Of a DNA stretch of 64,000 nt, positions 8,685 to 18,594 are shown piece after piece. Both the position numbers and the translations under genes were made by a program. Positions within the stretch are counted from its first letter, which is position 1; the number at the start of each line of letters is the position of its first letter. The notes under the pieces were generated by a model. It had not been told where the DNA came from and did not search any database. It worked only from the letters and a program-made list of their open reading frames with translations. This DNA is from Mesorhizobium sp. BR1-1-16 (GTDB lineage: Bacteria > Pseudomonadota > Alphaproteobacteria > Rhizobiales > Kaistiaceae), in NCBI RefSeq assembly GCF_020165495.1, contig NZ_JAIUIE010000003.1:310001-374000 (forward strand), in the 5' to 3' direction.

Positions 8685-9605
8685 CTACAGGGTCAGCGTA
8701 TCTTTCATCCACAGGTTTCCAGGGCGGCTCACTTCCTTCATATAGTCGACGAAGGCGCGCACGACCGGCGAGAGTTCGCGGCGGCTAGGGAAGACCAGGT
8801 TGACCCCGACAGCTGACGGTGACCAGTCCGGAAATACGTCCACAAGCTGACCCGCTGCGATCTGCGGGGCGCAGATATAGCCGCTCAAGAGGCCCAACCC
8901 CGCGCCGTTGGCAACCAGGCGGTGAATGGTGAGCGCCTCATTGACCGAGATGCGCGGCCGGGTTTCGACGCGCGCGGTCTCGGTTCCGCGTGAAAAGGTC
9001 CAGGGCCTCGCCCTGCCATTCGGGCCGGGCATATCGATCGTGTCATGTTGGGCAATATCTTCGATCGAAGACGGTCTTCCTCGGCGCTCGAGGTAGGCGG
9101 GCGCGGCGCACAGATATCGGCGAATTTCGCCAATCTTCACGGCGACCATTCCGGAATCGGGCAGTGGCCCCATGCGGACCGCGACATCGACCGCATCCGC
9201 GACGAGGTCGGCGGATCGGCTATCGAGATCGAGCGCAATCTCGATATCGGGATAGAGCAGCAGGAATTCGGGCAACTGCTCGGCCAGCACGTTGACGCCG
9301 AACCCCACCCCCGCGCTGATCTTCAGCAATCCACGCGGCTTCCCCGCGAGGCCGCGAACATAGTCCATTGTCTCGCTGAGATTTGCGATGACGTCGGGGC
9401 TGCGTTCGAGTAGCGCCTGACCGGTGAGGGTCAGGACGACGTCGCGCGTCGTACGCTGGAACAAGCGGGTGCCGAGTTCATCCTCCAGCCGGGCAATGGC
9501 GCGACTGACGTTGGATTTCGGTACGCCAAGCGCGCGCGCCGCGGCCGTAAAGCTCTTCAGCGACGCGACCCGCTCGAACATCCTCAGGGAGTTCAAATCC
9601 AGCAT
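8685..9605 (-). CDS. LysR-family transcriptional regulator
   Basis: 306 residues from ATG 9605 (MLDLNSLRMF). Winged-helix N-terminus with FTAAARALGVPKSNVSRAIARLE and RTTRDVVLT, then a periplasmic-binding-like effector domain of normal length. The frame is open to 9737, but the added part is not LysR-like. It is divergent from the NmrA/esterase cluster at 9725-12257 and likely controls it. Confidence 0.9.
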   Translation of the reverse strand: MLDLNSLRMFERVASLKSFTAAARALGVPKSNVSRAIARLEDELGTRLFQRTTRDVVLTLTGQALLERSPDVIANLSETMDYVRGLAGKPRGLLKISAGVGFGVNVLAEQLPEFLLLYPDIEIALDLDSRSADLVADAVDVAVRMGPLPDSGMVAVKIGEIRRYLCAAPAYLERRGRPSSIEDIAQHDTIDMPGPNGRARPWTFSRGTETARVETRPRISVNEALTIHRLVANGAGLGLLSGYICAPQIAAGQLVDVFPDWSPSAVGVNLVFPSRRELSPVVRAFVDYMKEVSRPGNLWMKDTLTL

Positions 9606-9724
9606 CCCATATTGTCGCACTTTTCGGCACAGTGTGTCCAATGGCGGCGCCGAACTAACCCTAGGCGTCGAGATTGAGGCATGCGAGAGCTTGATCGCAA
9701 CGACAAAGCGTAAGGATTGACCGG

Positions 9725-10475
9725 ATGGTTGAAACAATCTTGGTCGTAGGGGCGAGCGGAAAGTTCGCCGGGCTGGTGCTCCCCGAACTGGCCAAGCGAG
9801 GCGCCGAAATCCGCGCGATGATCCATCACGACGGCGACGAGGCGGCCGTTCGCAAGGCAGGCGCGCAGGATGTCGTGATCGGCGACCTGACCGACCCGGC
9901 GAGCGTCGACGCTGCGCTTCGGGACGTCCATCGCGTCTTCTACGTCCCGCCCGTCGCGCTTCCAGACGAGGCTAGAGTGGGCAAAGCATTTGTCGATGCG
10001 GCGATCGCGGCTGGTGTCCGGCGCTTTGTGTTCTCGTCGGTCATTCATCCGGTGCTGAGCGCTCTTCCCAACCATGCGCTCAAGGCGCCGGTGGAGGATG
10101 CGGTGCTCAATTCCTCGTTGGAATACACCTTCCTGCATCCTACCGTGCTGTTTCAGAACTTCGCGGGCGCATGGGACGGGATCGTCACGAGCGGGGTCGT
10201 CGCCGAGCCCTGGTCGAATGAAACGCGCTTCAGCCGGGTCGACTACCGCGATGTTGCCGAAGTGGCCGCGATTGCCCTAACGGAAGATCGCTTGCTGTGC
10301 GGAACATTCGAGTTGTGCGCCGAGGGCTGGCTGAATCGGCATGATGTTGCAGCGCTGGTAGGCGAAGTGCTGGGTCGCGAGATTATCCCCAGACGGATCG
10401 ATCCACGCACGCTTCCGGGCAATGCTCAGGCGCTGCGCCCGATGTTTGATCACTATGACCGTATTGGTCTGCGCG
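9725..10475 (+). pseudogene. NmrA-like NAD(P)-binding protein, 3' end lost
   Basis: Starts normally with a Rossmann motif (VVGASGKFAG) and runs through the NmrA core to PMFDHYDRIGL. At about 10470-10480 the family sequence ends abruptly; the frame then continues to 10618 as arginine-rich nonsense, while a second NmrA C-terminal half begins in another frame. The usual C-terminal tail after DRIGL is missing. This is the front of gene A of a two-gene deletion fusion. NmrA proteins are atypical SDRs that sense or use NAD(P). A short protein may still be made. Confidence 0.75.
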
Positions 10476-10883
10476 ATCGGCGCGAAAGGCGTCTCGATGG
10501 TCGATATTCGCGACATCGGCGAGGCCGCGGCGATCGAACTGGTTCGCCGCGAGCAGGCTGCGATGCCGCTCGGCCGCGAGACCTACGCCCTGGTCGGTCC
10601 CGACGGACTGACCGGTGAAAGCGTCGCCGCAATCTGGAGCGAGGCCCTTGGCCGGGCAATCCGTTATGGCGGTGACGATCTCCTTGTCACGGAGCAGCGC
10701 ATGAAGGCCATGGTGCCGGCCTGGCACGCGCTCGACCTGCGCCTGATGTTCAGCCGCTATCAGACGGAAGGCGCAGCGGCGACCGCCGACGACCTCGTGC
10801 GCCTGATGAAGCTGCTCGGTCGCGTGCCCAGCTCCTATGCCGCCTTTGCGAGGGATGCCGCCGCCCAATGGGCGAACGGCTGA
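10476..10883 (+). pseudogene. NmrA-like protein, 5' part (Rossmann domain) lost
   Basis: The frame carries GVSMVDIRDIGEAAAIEL, then ETYALVGPDGLTGESVAAIW, then a normal NmrA C-terminus ending AAAQWANG. The first two blocks are homologous to RVDYRDVAEVAAIAL and GTFELCAEGWLNRHDVAAL of the preceding fragment, so this is the back of a different, tandem NmrA gene. It lacks the nucleotide-binding domain. A possible start at 10422 overlaps the upstream fragment and would precede only junction sequence. Confidence 0.75.
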
Positions 10884-10914
10884 TCCCCTCTCCACAGGAA
10901 AGAGACCTGCCATC

Positions 10915-11871
10915 ATGACAATCCAACCTCTATCGCCCGAAGATGCACCTGCCGTCGCCGCGATGCGCCAGGCTGCCTTGGCTCACAAGGGCGAGCCGCT
11001 CGGTCCCGAGGCGCGGCCGATGTTCGACGCCATGATTGCCGCCACGCCCGCCGCCCCGGATGTGCGGGTTGAGGCCGCGACGGTAGGCGGGATTGCGGGT
11101 TTCTGGCTCCGGCCGGCGATTGCGCGAGCGGACGCGCACATGCTTTACATCCACGGCGGCGGTTATGTGCTCGGCTCGGCAGAGGCGGTCATCCATTTCG
11201 CGGGCCAGATTGCCGCACGCGTCAGCGTGGATGCCTTCGTACCGGAGTACCGCCTTGCGCCCGAGCATCCGTTCCCGGCCGCCATCGACGATGCCGTCGC
11301 GGCCTATCGCGGTCTGGTCGCGGAAGGGGCCGAGCGAATCGTGGTCGTAGGCGATTCGGCCGGCGGTGGCCTGACGCTGGCGCTGCTATCGATCCTAGCC
11401 GCCGATCGTGCCAAGGGCACGGTGTTGCCGCTCGGTGCGGCGGTGATGTCGCCGTGGACCGATCTGGCGCTCACCGGCGAGAGTTATGAGACGCGGGCCG
11501 AGGCCGATCCGATTTTCACACGCGGCGTGCTCCAGGGTTTCGCTGACATGTATCTCCAGGGCCAGGATCCCACGAACCCCAAGGCGTCGCCGCTCCATGC
11601 TCGGTTCGACGGCCTGCCGCCTGTTCGCATTGATGTCGGCGACAATGAAGTGCTGCTCGCCGATTCCGTCCGCTATGCCGACCGGGCACGCGCGGCCGGT
11701 GTCGATGTCATGCTATCGGTCTGGGAGGGCATGCCGCATGTCTTCCAGTCCTCCCTCGGTCAGTTTCTCGCGGCCGAGCAGTCCGTGAACGCCATCAGCG
11801 ACTTCCTCCGCCAGCGTCTCGATGCCTTGGCCGACGCCGCCGCTCCCTCCATCCCGCTCAAAGGAGCTTGA
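10915..11871 (+). CDS. Alpha/beta hydrolase, HSL-type esterase (hydrolase fold-3)
   Basis: 318 residues. The oxyanion-hole HGGG (residues 80-83), nucleophile Ser148 in GDSAGGG, an acid in the DVGDNEVLLADS region and a His in MPHVFQ make a complete hormone-sensitive-lipase-type triad. The expected reaction is hydrolysis of short acyl esters; the real substrate is unknown. Start ATG 10915 with AGGAAAGAG upstream. It sits between the fused NmrA remnants and a small conserved gene, 2 bases from the latter's start, as an operon. Confidence 0.88.
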   Translation: MTIQPLSPEDAPAVAAMRQAALAHKGEPLGPEARPMFDAMIAATPAAPDVRVEAATVGGIAGFWLRPAIARADAHMLYIHGGGYVLGSAEAVIHFAGQIAARVSVDAFVPEYRLAPEHPFPAAIDDAVAAYRGLVAEGAERIVVVGDSAGGGLTLALLSILAADRAKGTVLPLGAAVMSPWTDLALTGESYETRAEADPIFTRGVLQGFADMYLQGQDPTNPKASPLHARFDGLPPVRIDVGDNEVLLADSVRYADRARAAGVDVMLSVWEGMPHVFQSSLGQFLAAEQSVNAISDFLRQRLDALADAAAPSIPLKGA

Positions 11872-11873
11872 TT

Positions 11874-12257
11874 ATGACGCGCGTATTGTTTGTCGGGCAG
11901 ACCCCGGAAACCGTCGACTTTACCGATCCGTCCCTGCCACCCGGGTTCAACGCTGAGAAAATCCGCGAGGGCTTCGAGGTCGCGAAGACGGCAATGAGCG
12001 AGCGTGGTTGGGACAAAGACCTCTGCATGATTGCGCCCGACGACAGCGGCATTGCCATGTTGGCGGCTCAACTGGCGAAGCAGGATTATGACTGTGTGGT
12101 AGTCGGCGGTGGCTTGCGCATCCCGCCAAAAGGGTTGCTCTTCTTCGAAAAGGTCGTGAACGCCATTCATCAGGGCGCCCCAAAGGCGGCAATCGCCTTC
12201 AACACCCGTCCCCAGGATACCGCGGAAGCCGCAGCGCGGTGGGTCGACGCAGATTGA
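11874..12257 (+). CDS. Conserved hypothetical protein (127 aa)
   Basis: Begins MTRVLFVGQTPETVDF and contains YDCVVVGGGLRIPPK and AAIAFNTRPQDTAEAAARW. I recall similar proteins beside SDR/hydrolase clusters in Proteobacteria, but no functional name. The alternating strand-helix pattern suggests a Rossmann-like or flavodoxin-like fold. AAGGAG at 11861 supports ATG 11874 rather than the TTG at 11868. Probably cotranscribed with the esterase. Confidence 0.75.
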   Translation: MTRVLFVGQTPETVDFTDPSLPPGFNAEKIREGFEVAKTAMSERGWDKDLCMIAPDDSGIAMLAAQLAKQDYDCVVVGGGLRIPPKGLLFFEKVVNAIHQGAPKAAIAFNTRPQDTAEAAARWVDAD

Positions 12258-12989
12258 CTGCCGGGGGGGATATGGGACGCACCGCCCTGGTCGGGCCCCC
12301 AGTTCGCCGGCAGCTACGCTCTTGCTATGTTTGGTCTGCCAGCTTCCCATTAAAGCTATGTTGCCGCGGTGTCTTGGTCGGCGCGGCGAAATCGAATGAA
12401 CATGACCGTCGTGGCTAGGAAGGCTGTCCCGCTACAGCGCACCAGCTAACCCTTGATGGTCAGTGATCGGGGCAGATCCTGGCGGACCAAGGGCGCCGGA
12501 GTTGGGCGGTGGTATGTGCCGGCGCTGAAGCGCGCCGGCGGCCGATCGGGCGTGGGGCTGCATCCAGATTCTAACAGCCGCGGTGCGCGTCAACGTCGGG
12601 AACTCAGTCCCGGCTAGGCGAATCACAGCTTTCAGAATTCCGCCCCGCGGGCGTAGACGGCAACAATGAGGGCACAAAGCTGACCGGCGGCTTGGGGGCC
12701 GGGAGCGGACCGGCCGGTTTTGGCTACCGCTATGCAGATAGCTGCCGTTCTGCATCCGATCCCAAGTCAGCCGGTCACCCTGGCGCTTGATCGATCCTGA
12801 GATCGGACGAACCGGCTTGAGTTCGGTTGCATGGTCGGGGACCCCGCGGCCTCGTCCTTAGCGCCCCAAGCCTAGGCCAAATGCGACCGTGAAACTGCAG
12901 ATGGTCATAACGGCGGCTGCGAGCCACCGCCGGGACAGGCACGGGAACGGCAATTCCATGCCGTCCCGCGACGGGGCATCAGGCGACCG
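12258..12989. other. Intergenic, no gene supported
   Basis: 732 bases without a protein-like frame on either strand. The only longer frame (12432-12755, minus) has shadow-like composition and no ribosome-binding site. No repeats were recognised. Confidence 0.5.
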
Positions 12990-13739
12990 TCAGTGTGCTT
13001 CCGCAAGTGCTACGGCATCGGGCCCCGCGGGGAACCGAAGCCGGCCGCTTGCATCATGCACGGCGTTCCAGACGCCTTCGGCGACATCGTTTTCCCGGGT
13101 CGTCAGCGCCGGCGCGGCAAAGCCTTCCATGATCGGCCTGGCGAAATCGGCATACTCGCCCGGGAGCAATTGGTCGAAGGGGATGATGGCATTCGCGCCG
13201 AAGTTGGTGGTCGGCGCGTAGCCGGGCTCCACCAGCTTCACCGAAATACCAAAATAGGCGAGTTCATGGGCGAGCGAGCCGGTGAAGCCCTGGATCGCCT
13301 GCTTGCTCGCGGTATAGGCGGCAGCCAGCGGGAACGACCCGAGCGTGACGCTCGAGGTCACATTGACAATGATGCCCGAGCGGCGCGCGCGCATCTGCGG
13401 GATAACCGCCTGGCACATCGCCATCACGCCGATCGTGTTGGTCTCGAAGATCTGGCGCACCAGCGATATCGGCGTCACCTCGAACGCCCCGACCGCGCCG
13501 ATCCCGGCATTGTTCACCAGCACATCAATCGGACCCACGGTTTCAATCAGTGCTGCGATGCTCGCTTCGTCGGTGACGTCAAGCGGCAAAACCCGCAGGC
13601 GGCTGGTATCGCCAGCGAAGCTGGCCGCCTCGGGCCGCCGCATCGTAGCGATCACGTTCCAGCCCTGTGCGAGGAAATGCTCGGTGATCGCCTTGCCATA
13701 GCCTGACGAGGTTCCGGTAATGAGGATGGACTTGGTCAT
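12990..13739 (-). CDS. Short-chain dehydrogenase/reductase
   Basis: 249 residues from ATG 13739 (MTKSILITGTSSGYGKAITE), preceded by AAGGAG. Classical SDR motifs: TGTSSGYG, NNAGIG, Ser in TSSVTLG, YTASK. Cytoplasmic NAD(P)H oxidoreductase of unknown substrate. It is divergent from an AraC activator at 13837 with under 100 bases between starts, so it is probably the activator's target. Confidence 0.9.
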   Translation of the reverse strand: MTKSILITGTSSGYGKAITEHFLAQGWNVIATMRRPEAASFAGDTSRLRVLPLDVTDEASIAALIETVGPIDVLVNNAGIGAVGAFEVTPISLVRQIFETNTIGVMAMCQAVIPQMRARRSGIIVNVTSSVTLGSFPLAAAYTASKQAIQGFTGSLAHELAYFGISVKLVEPGYAPTTNFGANAIIPFDQLLPGEYADFARPIMEGFAAPALTTRENDVAEGVWNAVHDASGRLRFPAGPDAVALAEAH

Positions 13740-13836
13740 GACAGTCTCCTTGGTTTCGATACCCAAGGAGATAGCCAGAGCGACGGATACGATCTATAAG
13801 CATGAAGCCACGTTTATTTATGGATCGTCCAGAAAC

Positions 13837-14736
13837 ATGGATCCGCTCAGCGATATGATCGCCTTGTTGCGCCCGAGCGCCGCGGTGTCGAAGCCGATTT
13901 CAGGCAGAGGCCGCTGGGCTGTTCACTATGACGCGCACGACCTGCCGGGCTTTACGATCATCCTCTCGGGTCAGGCGTGGCTGACCTTCGATGGCAGGGA
14001 GCCGCTGCGTCTCGCTGAAGGAGACTTTCTCTTGCTGCCGACGACGCCCGCATTTTCGCTGGCGAGCGCCCCCCATATTGCCGGAACGCCTGTCGCGCCG
14101 AGTGACAAACCCGTCCGGCATGGCGATCCCGATGGTGCGCCCGACTTCATCGCGTTAGGCGGGAGCTTTGTGTTCGAGCGGGTGAACAGCTCCCTCCTGC
14201 TGTCGCTTCTGCCCGAGCGTATCAACATCCCGGCATCGGAAGGCCGCTCGACGCGGTTCGGACGATTGACCGATCTCCTCGCGGAGGAATGCGCCACCGA
14301 TTATCCCGGCAAGGAGCTGATCATTCAGCGCATGCTGGAGGCCTTGCTGGTCGAGGCGCTGCGCTGGCGCAGCCTCGGCGACGAGGTTGTACCGGCAGGC
14401 CTGTTGAGCGGGATGCAGGTCCCGGCGGTCGCCCGCGCGCTGCAGGCGATCCATGCCGATGTCCGCGCCAGCTGGACAGTGGCGGACCTCGCGAGCATCG
14501 CGGGCATGTCGCGCTCTGCGTTCTCGGCCCGGTTCGGTGAGGTGCTGGGATGCGCGCCGATCGAGTATCTGATGCGCTGGCGCATGGCGATCGCAAAGGA
14601 CGCGCTGACTCGCGGCAACAAGACGCTCGATCGGATTGCAGAAGAGATAGGCTACGAGTCGGCCAGCGCCTTCAGCACTGCGTTTCGTAAGCGCCTCGGG
14701 TGCCCGCCCGGCAAGTTCGCGCGCGCCGCAGCCTGA
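13837..14736 (+). CDS. AraC-family regulator with cupin-type sensor domain
   Basis: 299 residues from ATG 13837 (MDPLSDMIALL). The N-terminal half is the Cupin_6/AraC-binding type seen in regulators of SDR or oxidoreductase genes (GRWAVHYDAHDLPGF, then WLTFDG, then LAEGDFLLLP). The C-terminal ~100 residues carry the double helix-turn-helix (WTVADLASIAGMSRSAFSARF and a second at LDRIAEEIGYESASAFSTAFRK). Probably activates the divergent SDR. The frame is open upstream but overlaps the SDR start region. Confidence 0.9.
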   Translation: MDPLSDMIALLRPSAAVSKPISGRGRWAVHYDAHDLPGFTIILSGQAWLTFDGREPLRLAEGDFLLLPTTPAFSLASAPHIAGTPVAPSDKPVRHGDPDGAPDFIALGGSFVFERVNSSLLLSLLPERINIPASEGRSTRFGRLTDLLAEECATDYPGKELIIQRMLEALLVEALRWRSLGDEVVPAGLLSGMQVPAVARALQAIHADVRASWTVADLASIAGMSRSAFSARFGEVLGCAPIEYLMRWRMAIAKDALTRGNKTLDRIAEEIGYESASAFSTAFRKRLGCPPGKFARAAA

Positions 14737-15345
14737 GACCACATTCGAGCGCTCTTGCTGTCTCGGAAAACTAGCCTTTTCGACATCACGTGCTGCCGAA
14801 GCAGGGCTCGGACCGAAGCGGCGCGTTCGTCTAGCTAACTAATCTTGGCTCAACGCAAGGCGCCCTCATGGCGGCTATCCGGGGTTGGAAGATTGGCAGC
14901 GGACCGGCAGCTCAGGGGCCGATGGCAGACAGTCAGCTGCTGGACAAGAAAATGCCGAAGCGGACCAAGCTCGGTCTCGGTGCGCTCAGGCGGCCTGCGC
15001 GAGCAGACTCCGAATGTGCGATCAGCGATTGCCCGACGATAGGTGCCGACCCGTGTAGAGGACTGTACGCCAACCAGGGGGCGCCTGTTTGATTGCTTTC
15101 CTATTTAATTCCTGAGCAAGGGCGAGTTCATCGTGCACCGATTAGGTCATAGCTGACAACGCGACATCCACCCGAGCGGCGGTCAAGTTCAAGCAACCTC
15201 TCTCCATTAACGCTGAATTGGCGGATGCCAGACACCGGCTCAACGTCCGGGGAATTTGCAGGCACACCGTGCCGTGGTCAGCGCGCCTCCGATACTGATC
15301 AATCGGCGTGCGAAGATGCGTTGGTGTCAGGGAGTTCCGGCGCGG
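14737..15345. other. Intergenic, no gene supported
   Basis: About 600 bases. Short plus-strand frames at 14845-15092 lack ribosome-binding sites and protein-like composition. It marks the passage into the accessory part of the window. Confidence 0.5.
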
Positions 15346-17439
15346 TCAATTCAGCGGCAAGGAGACGAAGCGCGTTTCGCCTTGCGCGTTGGTGATCAGG
15401 AACACCGCCGATCTGCGGCCCTGATCCTTGAGGGCCTTCATCCTGGCGGGAACGTCGCTGGGCTGGTTGACAGCTTCCTGGTTCATCTCGACGATCGTGT
15501 CGCCGGCCCGGATGTGCCGCTCGGCGGCGAGCGAATTTGGATCGACATCAATCACCGGCACGCCCTTCACGGCATCCTTGACGGCAGATCTCGTCCGGCT
15601 GGTGATGTCGAGGCTCGATAGTTCCATGCCAAGCACTGTCGGCATGGTCGCGCGCCGCGTGGTCGTGCGCTGCTCAGGCGCAGCCTCGCTGTCATCCGCG
15701 TTCAACCGAGCATTCAGCGCATAAGGTGCCACCGGAACGCCCGTCATCTCGTTATGCTTGTAAGACTGCTGGATTTCGTACCACCTGATAAGTGAGGTAT
15801 CGAACAACCTTCGGGTGACGAGTGCAGGTACACCATTCCAGTCATGTTGCTTGTCGCCGTTCCGGTAGCCCATGTCCTCGTAGAACGCCTGGAGAACGGG
15901 ACCGCACTTATACAGCAGCTTGTCTTCGAAACTCGGATTGGTCATGACCAAAAGGGCGAGTTGTCCGTAGAGGCCCTTTTCGCCATGCGAGAGGCGCTCC
16001 AGATTGGCCGAGGATTTTGACGCAACCTCCGCTTCGCCCTCGAGGCTGTTCCACTCTTTTTTGTCCAGGCCGAGCAACCATGGCATGCAGCGGGGTGCCT
16101 GCTCGTTCGTCATGCCCCATGCTTCCATCTGTCCAGTTCCGTTGAATGCCTGACCCGTCGGCCCTCCCTGTTCAGCGATCAATGCGGCGGACTCGACGCT
16201 TTCCTGCTCAGCAGGGACAAGCGCGGTATGCTCGAGTTCGAAGACCCGGCCGGGCAGGTTCGCCGCAGTCATGACCGCGACATACTCCGAACCGTCGCCG
16301 TTGACATAAAGGCGACCGCCCAACTGCCATCGCCATTTGTCGCGTGGCAACTGCAAAGCCTCTCCTCCGAAGAACGGATGGTTATCGGTCCTGAGGTCGT
16401 ATACGGACGCCACTTGCATATGGAGCCTGATCTGATGGTCTGCGTCGACCATGGCCTGCCCAAGCCGCACGCCCATATATGTCGGCCCGTAGCCGTCCGG
16501 AGCCAGCATCTTCACGACTGGTTCGTCCGGGAAGTCAAAGTTCGGCGCGACCGGCTGCGGCAGGTGGGCGTTGCCGGGGCACGCTGCCCGGCGCTCCTCT
16601 GGAAAGCCCTTGCAGGCGCAGACAAAGTCAGCCCCGTCCAGATTGGCCGACAGATCCTCGAAGGAGCAGGCTTCGTTCGTGACGACGCGCATCATCTCAA
16701 AAGCGTTTTTCTCTTTCAGGCACGCTTCGAACTCTATCCAAAGCGCCTTGTGTGCGGCGACAAGCTTCGGGTCCGCGTCCGGCGGCGGAAAGTCGTGCAA
16801 GCTGGCATTGTTGAGGCCGCGAACCTGGCGGTAGCAGATCTCCACGGCGTCTGCCGCATCCTCTCTAATCCGATGGTCGCGGTATTTCCTTAGGCAGCCA
16901 TCGACATCGGCGGCATCCCGGGAGGCGATCGTGCAGTAGTTGACGATGGTCCTATCCAGTTGGGCATCGAACTCCAAGAGCTCAGCCGGACGGTCGGGGG
17001 TGCCGAAGCCCCGCAGTCGATTTACGAAATCGCCAAAATCCTTTCCGGGCAGGTTGAGCGATTTCAGGGCGATCCCCTCTCCCTTTTTGATCGTGTTCCA
17101 CTTTTCGACGGCCTCGTCCAACTCCTGCTCAAGGGCGGCGCGGTCTTCGCATTGTCCGCATCGATCCAGTATCGCGCGCAGAGACTGAATGCGGTCTTGG
17201 AGCTCGCCGGACGCTTGCAGGTAGTTGCCGACAGCTCTACCAGGCGCAAGCAGTTCACCTGAGTCAGGATCGCGTCCCGTGAACGACTGGGAGTGGACTG
17301 GGCCTGCAAAGAAGACGGCGGCCATGGCGAACAGCGCGGCCAACGACATCTTGGCCGACCAGCATCTATTCATGCGGTGTGCGAAGCCGCAATAAGCGGC
17401 GATGGCCCCGGCGAACGCGGAGAAAACACGGCTGCCCAT
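15346..17439 (-). CDS. Exported or membrane-anchored protein with C-terminal PDZ domain, unknown family
   Basis: About 697 residues. The C-terminal ~90 residues form a PDZ domain (GVPVIDVDPNSLAAERHIRAGDTIVEMN) like those of HtrA proteases, but there is no protease domain. The preceding ~580 residues are not recognised; they hold several Cys and DADH/YVAVM-type segments. The N-terminus has a hydrophobic export signal ending GPVHSQS, and a second hydrophobic stretch if the start is 17439. I chose ATG 17439 because AGAGGG sits 5 bases before it; ATG 17373 would give a simple signal peptide. Expected location: periplasm or outer surface. Confidence 0.7.
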   Translation of the reverse strand: MGSRVFSAFAGAIAAYCGFAHRMNRCWSAKMSLAALFAMAAVFFAGPVHSQSFTGRDPDSGELLAPGRAVGNYLQASGELQDRIQSLRAILDRCGQCEDRAALEQELDEAVEKWNTIKKGEGIALKSLNLPGKDFGDFVNRLRGFGTPDRPAELLEFDAQLDRTIVNYCTIASRDAADVDGCLRKYRDHRIREDAADAVEICYRQVRGLNNASLHDFPPPDADPKLVAAHKALWIEFEACLKEKNAFEMMRVVTNEACSFEDLSANLDGADFVCACKGFPEERRAACPGNAHLPQPVAPNFDFPDEPVVKMLAPDGYGPTYMGVRLGQAMVDADHQIRLHMQVASVYDLRTDNHPFFGGEALQLPRDKWRWQLGGRLYVNGDGSEYVAVMTAANLPGRVFELEHTALVPAEQESVESAALIAEQGGPTGQAFNGTGQMEAWGMTNEQAPRCMPWLLGLDKKEWNSLEGEAEVASKSSANLERLSHGEKGLYGQLALLVMTNPSFEDKLLYKCGPVLQAFYEDMGYRNGDKQHDWNGVPALVTRRLFDTSLIRWYEIQQSYKHNEMTGVPVAPYALNARLNADDSEAAPEQRTTTRRATMPTVLGMELSSLDITSRTRSAVKDAVKGVPVIDVDPNSLAAERHIRAGDTIVEMNQEAVNQPSDVPARMKALKDQGRRSAVFLITNAQGETRFVSLPLN

Positions 17440-18445
17440 GACATCCCTCTTCATCGCCACCGGTCCCAATTACGCTGTTGCCGGCGAGAACCTTCTCTTG
17501 GCGACGTCAACTTCGAACAGCCGTGCCGCACGGAGAACGAAATTCGAGAATCAAAGAGGATGATCGGATGGCGCGACGATGCGCAAGTCCGTCTTTTTGA
17601 GGAGGCGGCCTGACTTCTACCCGGACTTATGACGCGATCGCTCTACCGGTTGTAGCGGCGGCCAGGATCGTCAACGCCGCAGCTGTTTGAGCCGCCAGGC
17701 TGCCCGCGCGGGCCCTTGGGCGCTTCTCTCCACAGGCCGCAAGCACGGATGGGACGCTCAGCGGAACCATCGCCGCAGCCGAAACAAGCGTTTCAATGCT
17801 AAAAGAGCCTCGCCCTCCATCCCCCGGAGTGGATTTAAGTAATCGTAGCGGGAGCGGCCGGCGACGAAAATTCCAGCTTCGGCCGGATGATGCAGTTGGG
17901 AAGGAAAGCCTTTGAGAGAAAGTGCTCTTGAATTGACAGGAAACCCGCCATGGTCGGAATGTCGGCGACAGGGCAGTTAAGTGCCCGAATTGTCCGACAT
18001 TCGCACGCTGGATAACAGGTAAGGTCAGACCGGCGACATCGCCTCCAGTCGAAGATTGGTTGCTAGTTTCGTTCTGGAATTGTGGGAATTTGGCGCGCCC
18101 GGCAGGATACAAACTATCTGATGGTCGCGAGCCAATTGGGTTTGCATTGTCCGCTTTTAGGGAGCGTCGACTAGAACCTGAACGCCCGACTTGAGGGCGC
18201 AACGCGGACGTCGCTAGAGGTGCAGACTCGATGCGAGCCTAAGCCAGAAATATCGTGACCCCGAAAGCATGGCTCATGGCTGTATGGCGTCCCGGGCGGA
18301 CACGAGGCTGAAGCGGCCAGGGTCGATATCAGTCTGCCCGACTGCGATACCGCTCGTGCAGTGGTAGTCCGTGGCGGGCTCAGCCTTAGCTGCGCCGCCC
18401 GCAGGCCAATCCTATTCTTGGTCGTGAGATCGAGCGCGTCGCATC
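17440..18445. other. Intergenic, no gene supported
   Basis: About 1 kb with no supported gene. At 18090-18100 there is an 11-base match (TTGGCGCGCCC) to the 3' end of tRNA-Glu at 32213-32223; too short to call an attachment site alone. Confidence 0.45.
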
Positions 18446-18591
18446 TCAGCCCGCACAGTTGATGTGCCGGTAAAAGGTCTCGACGGGTTCATCGACCGTG
18501 TCCACATCGAGGTATAGTGACCGCGGCAGCCTCATCCGAACGCGCTCCTCCAATATCAACGCCACGTCTGTCGCATCATCTGAATCCAAGC
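18446..18591 (-). pseudogene. 3'-terminal gene remnant
   Basis: Minus-strand translation reads [20 protein letters not shown], then [23 protein letters not shown] and a stop: protein-like, but cut at its 5' side exactly where fusA homology begins on the other strand. I read it as the end of a gene truncated by the rearrangement that brought in the fusA fragment. The family is unknown. Confidence 0.4.
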
Positions 18592-18594
18592 GGA

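Noticed and set aside
10422-10618. Programmed frameshift making one NmrA protein
   Set aside because: The two frames carry duplicate homologous blocks, so joining them would give a protein with two middles; a deletion between paralogues explains it better.
12432-12755. 107-residue minus-strand frame
   Set aside because: Arg/Pro/Ser-rich shadow composition, no start signal.
18090-18100. 11-base copy of the tRNA-Glu 3' end as left attachment site
   Set aside because: The match is GGCGCGCC-centred, short and common in high-GC DNA; the following bases differ.
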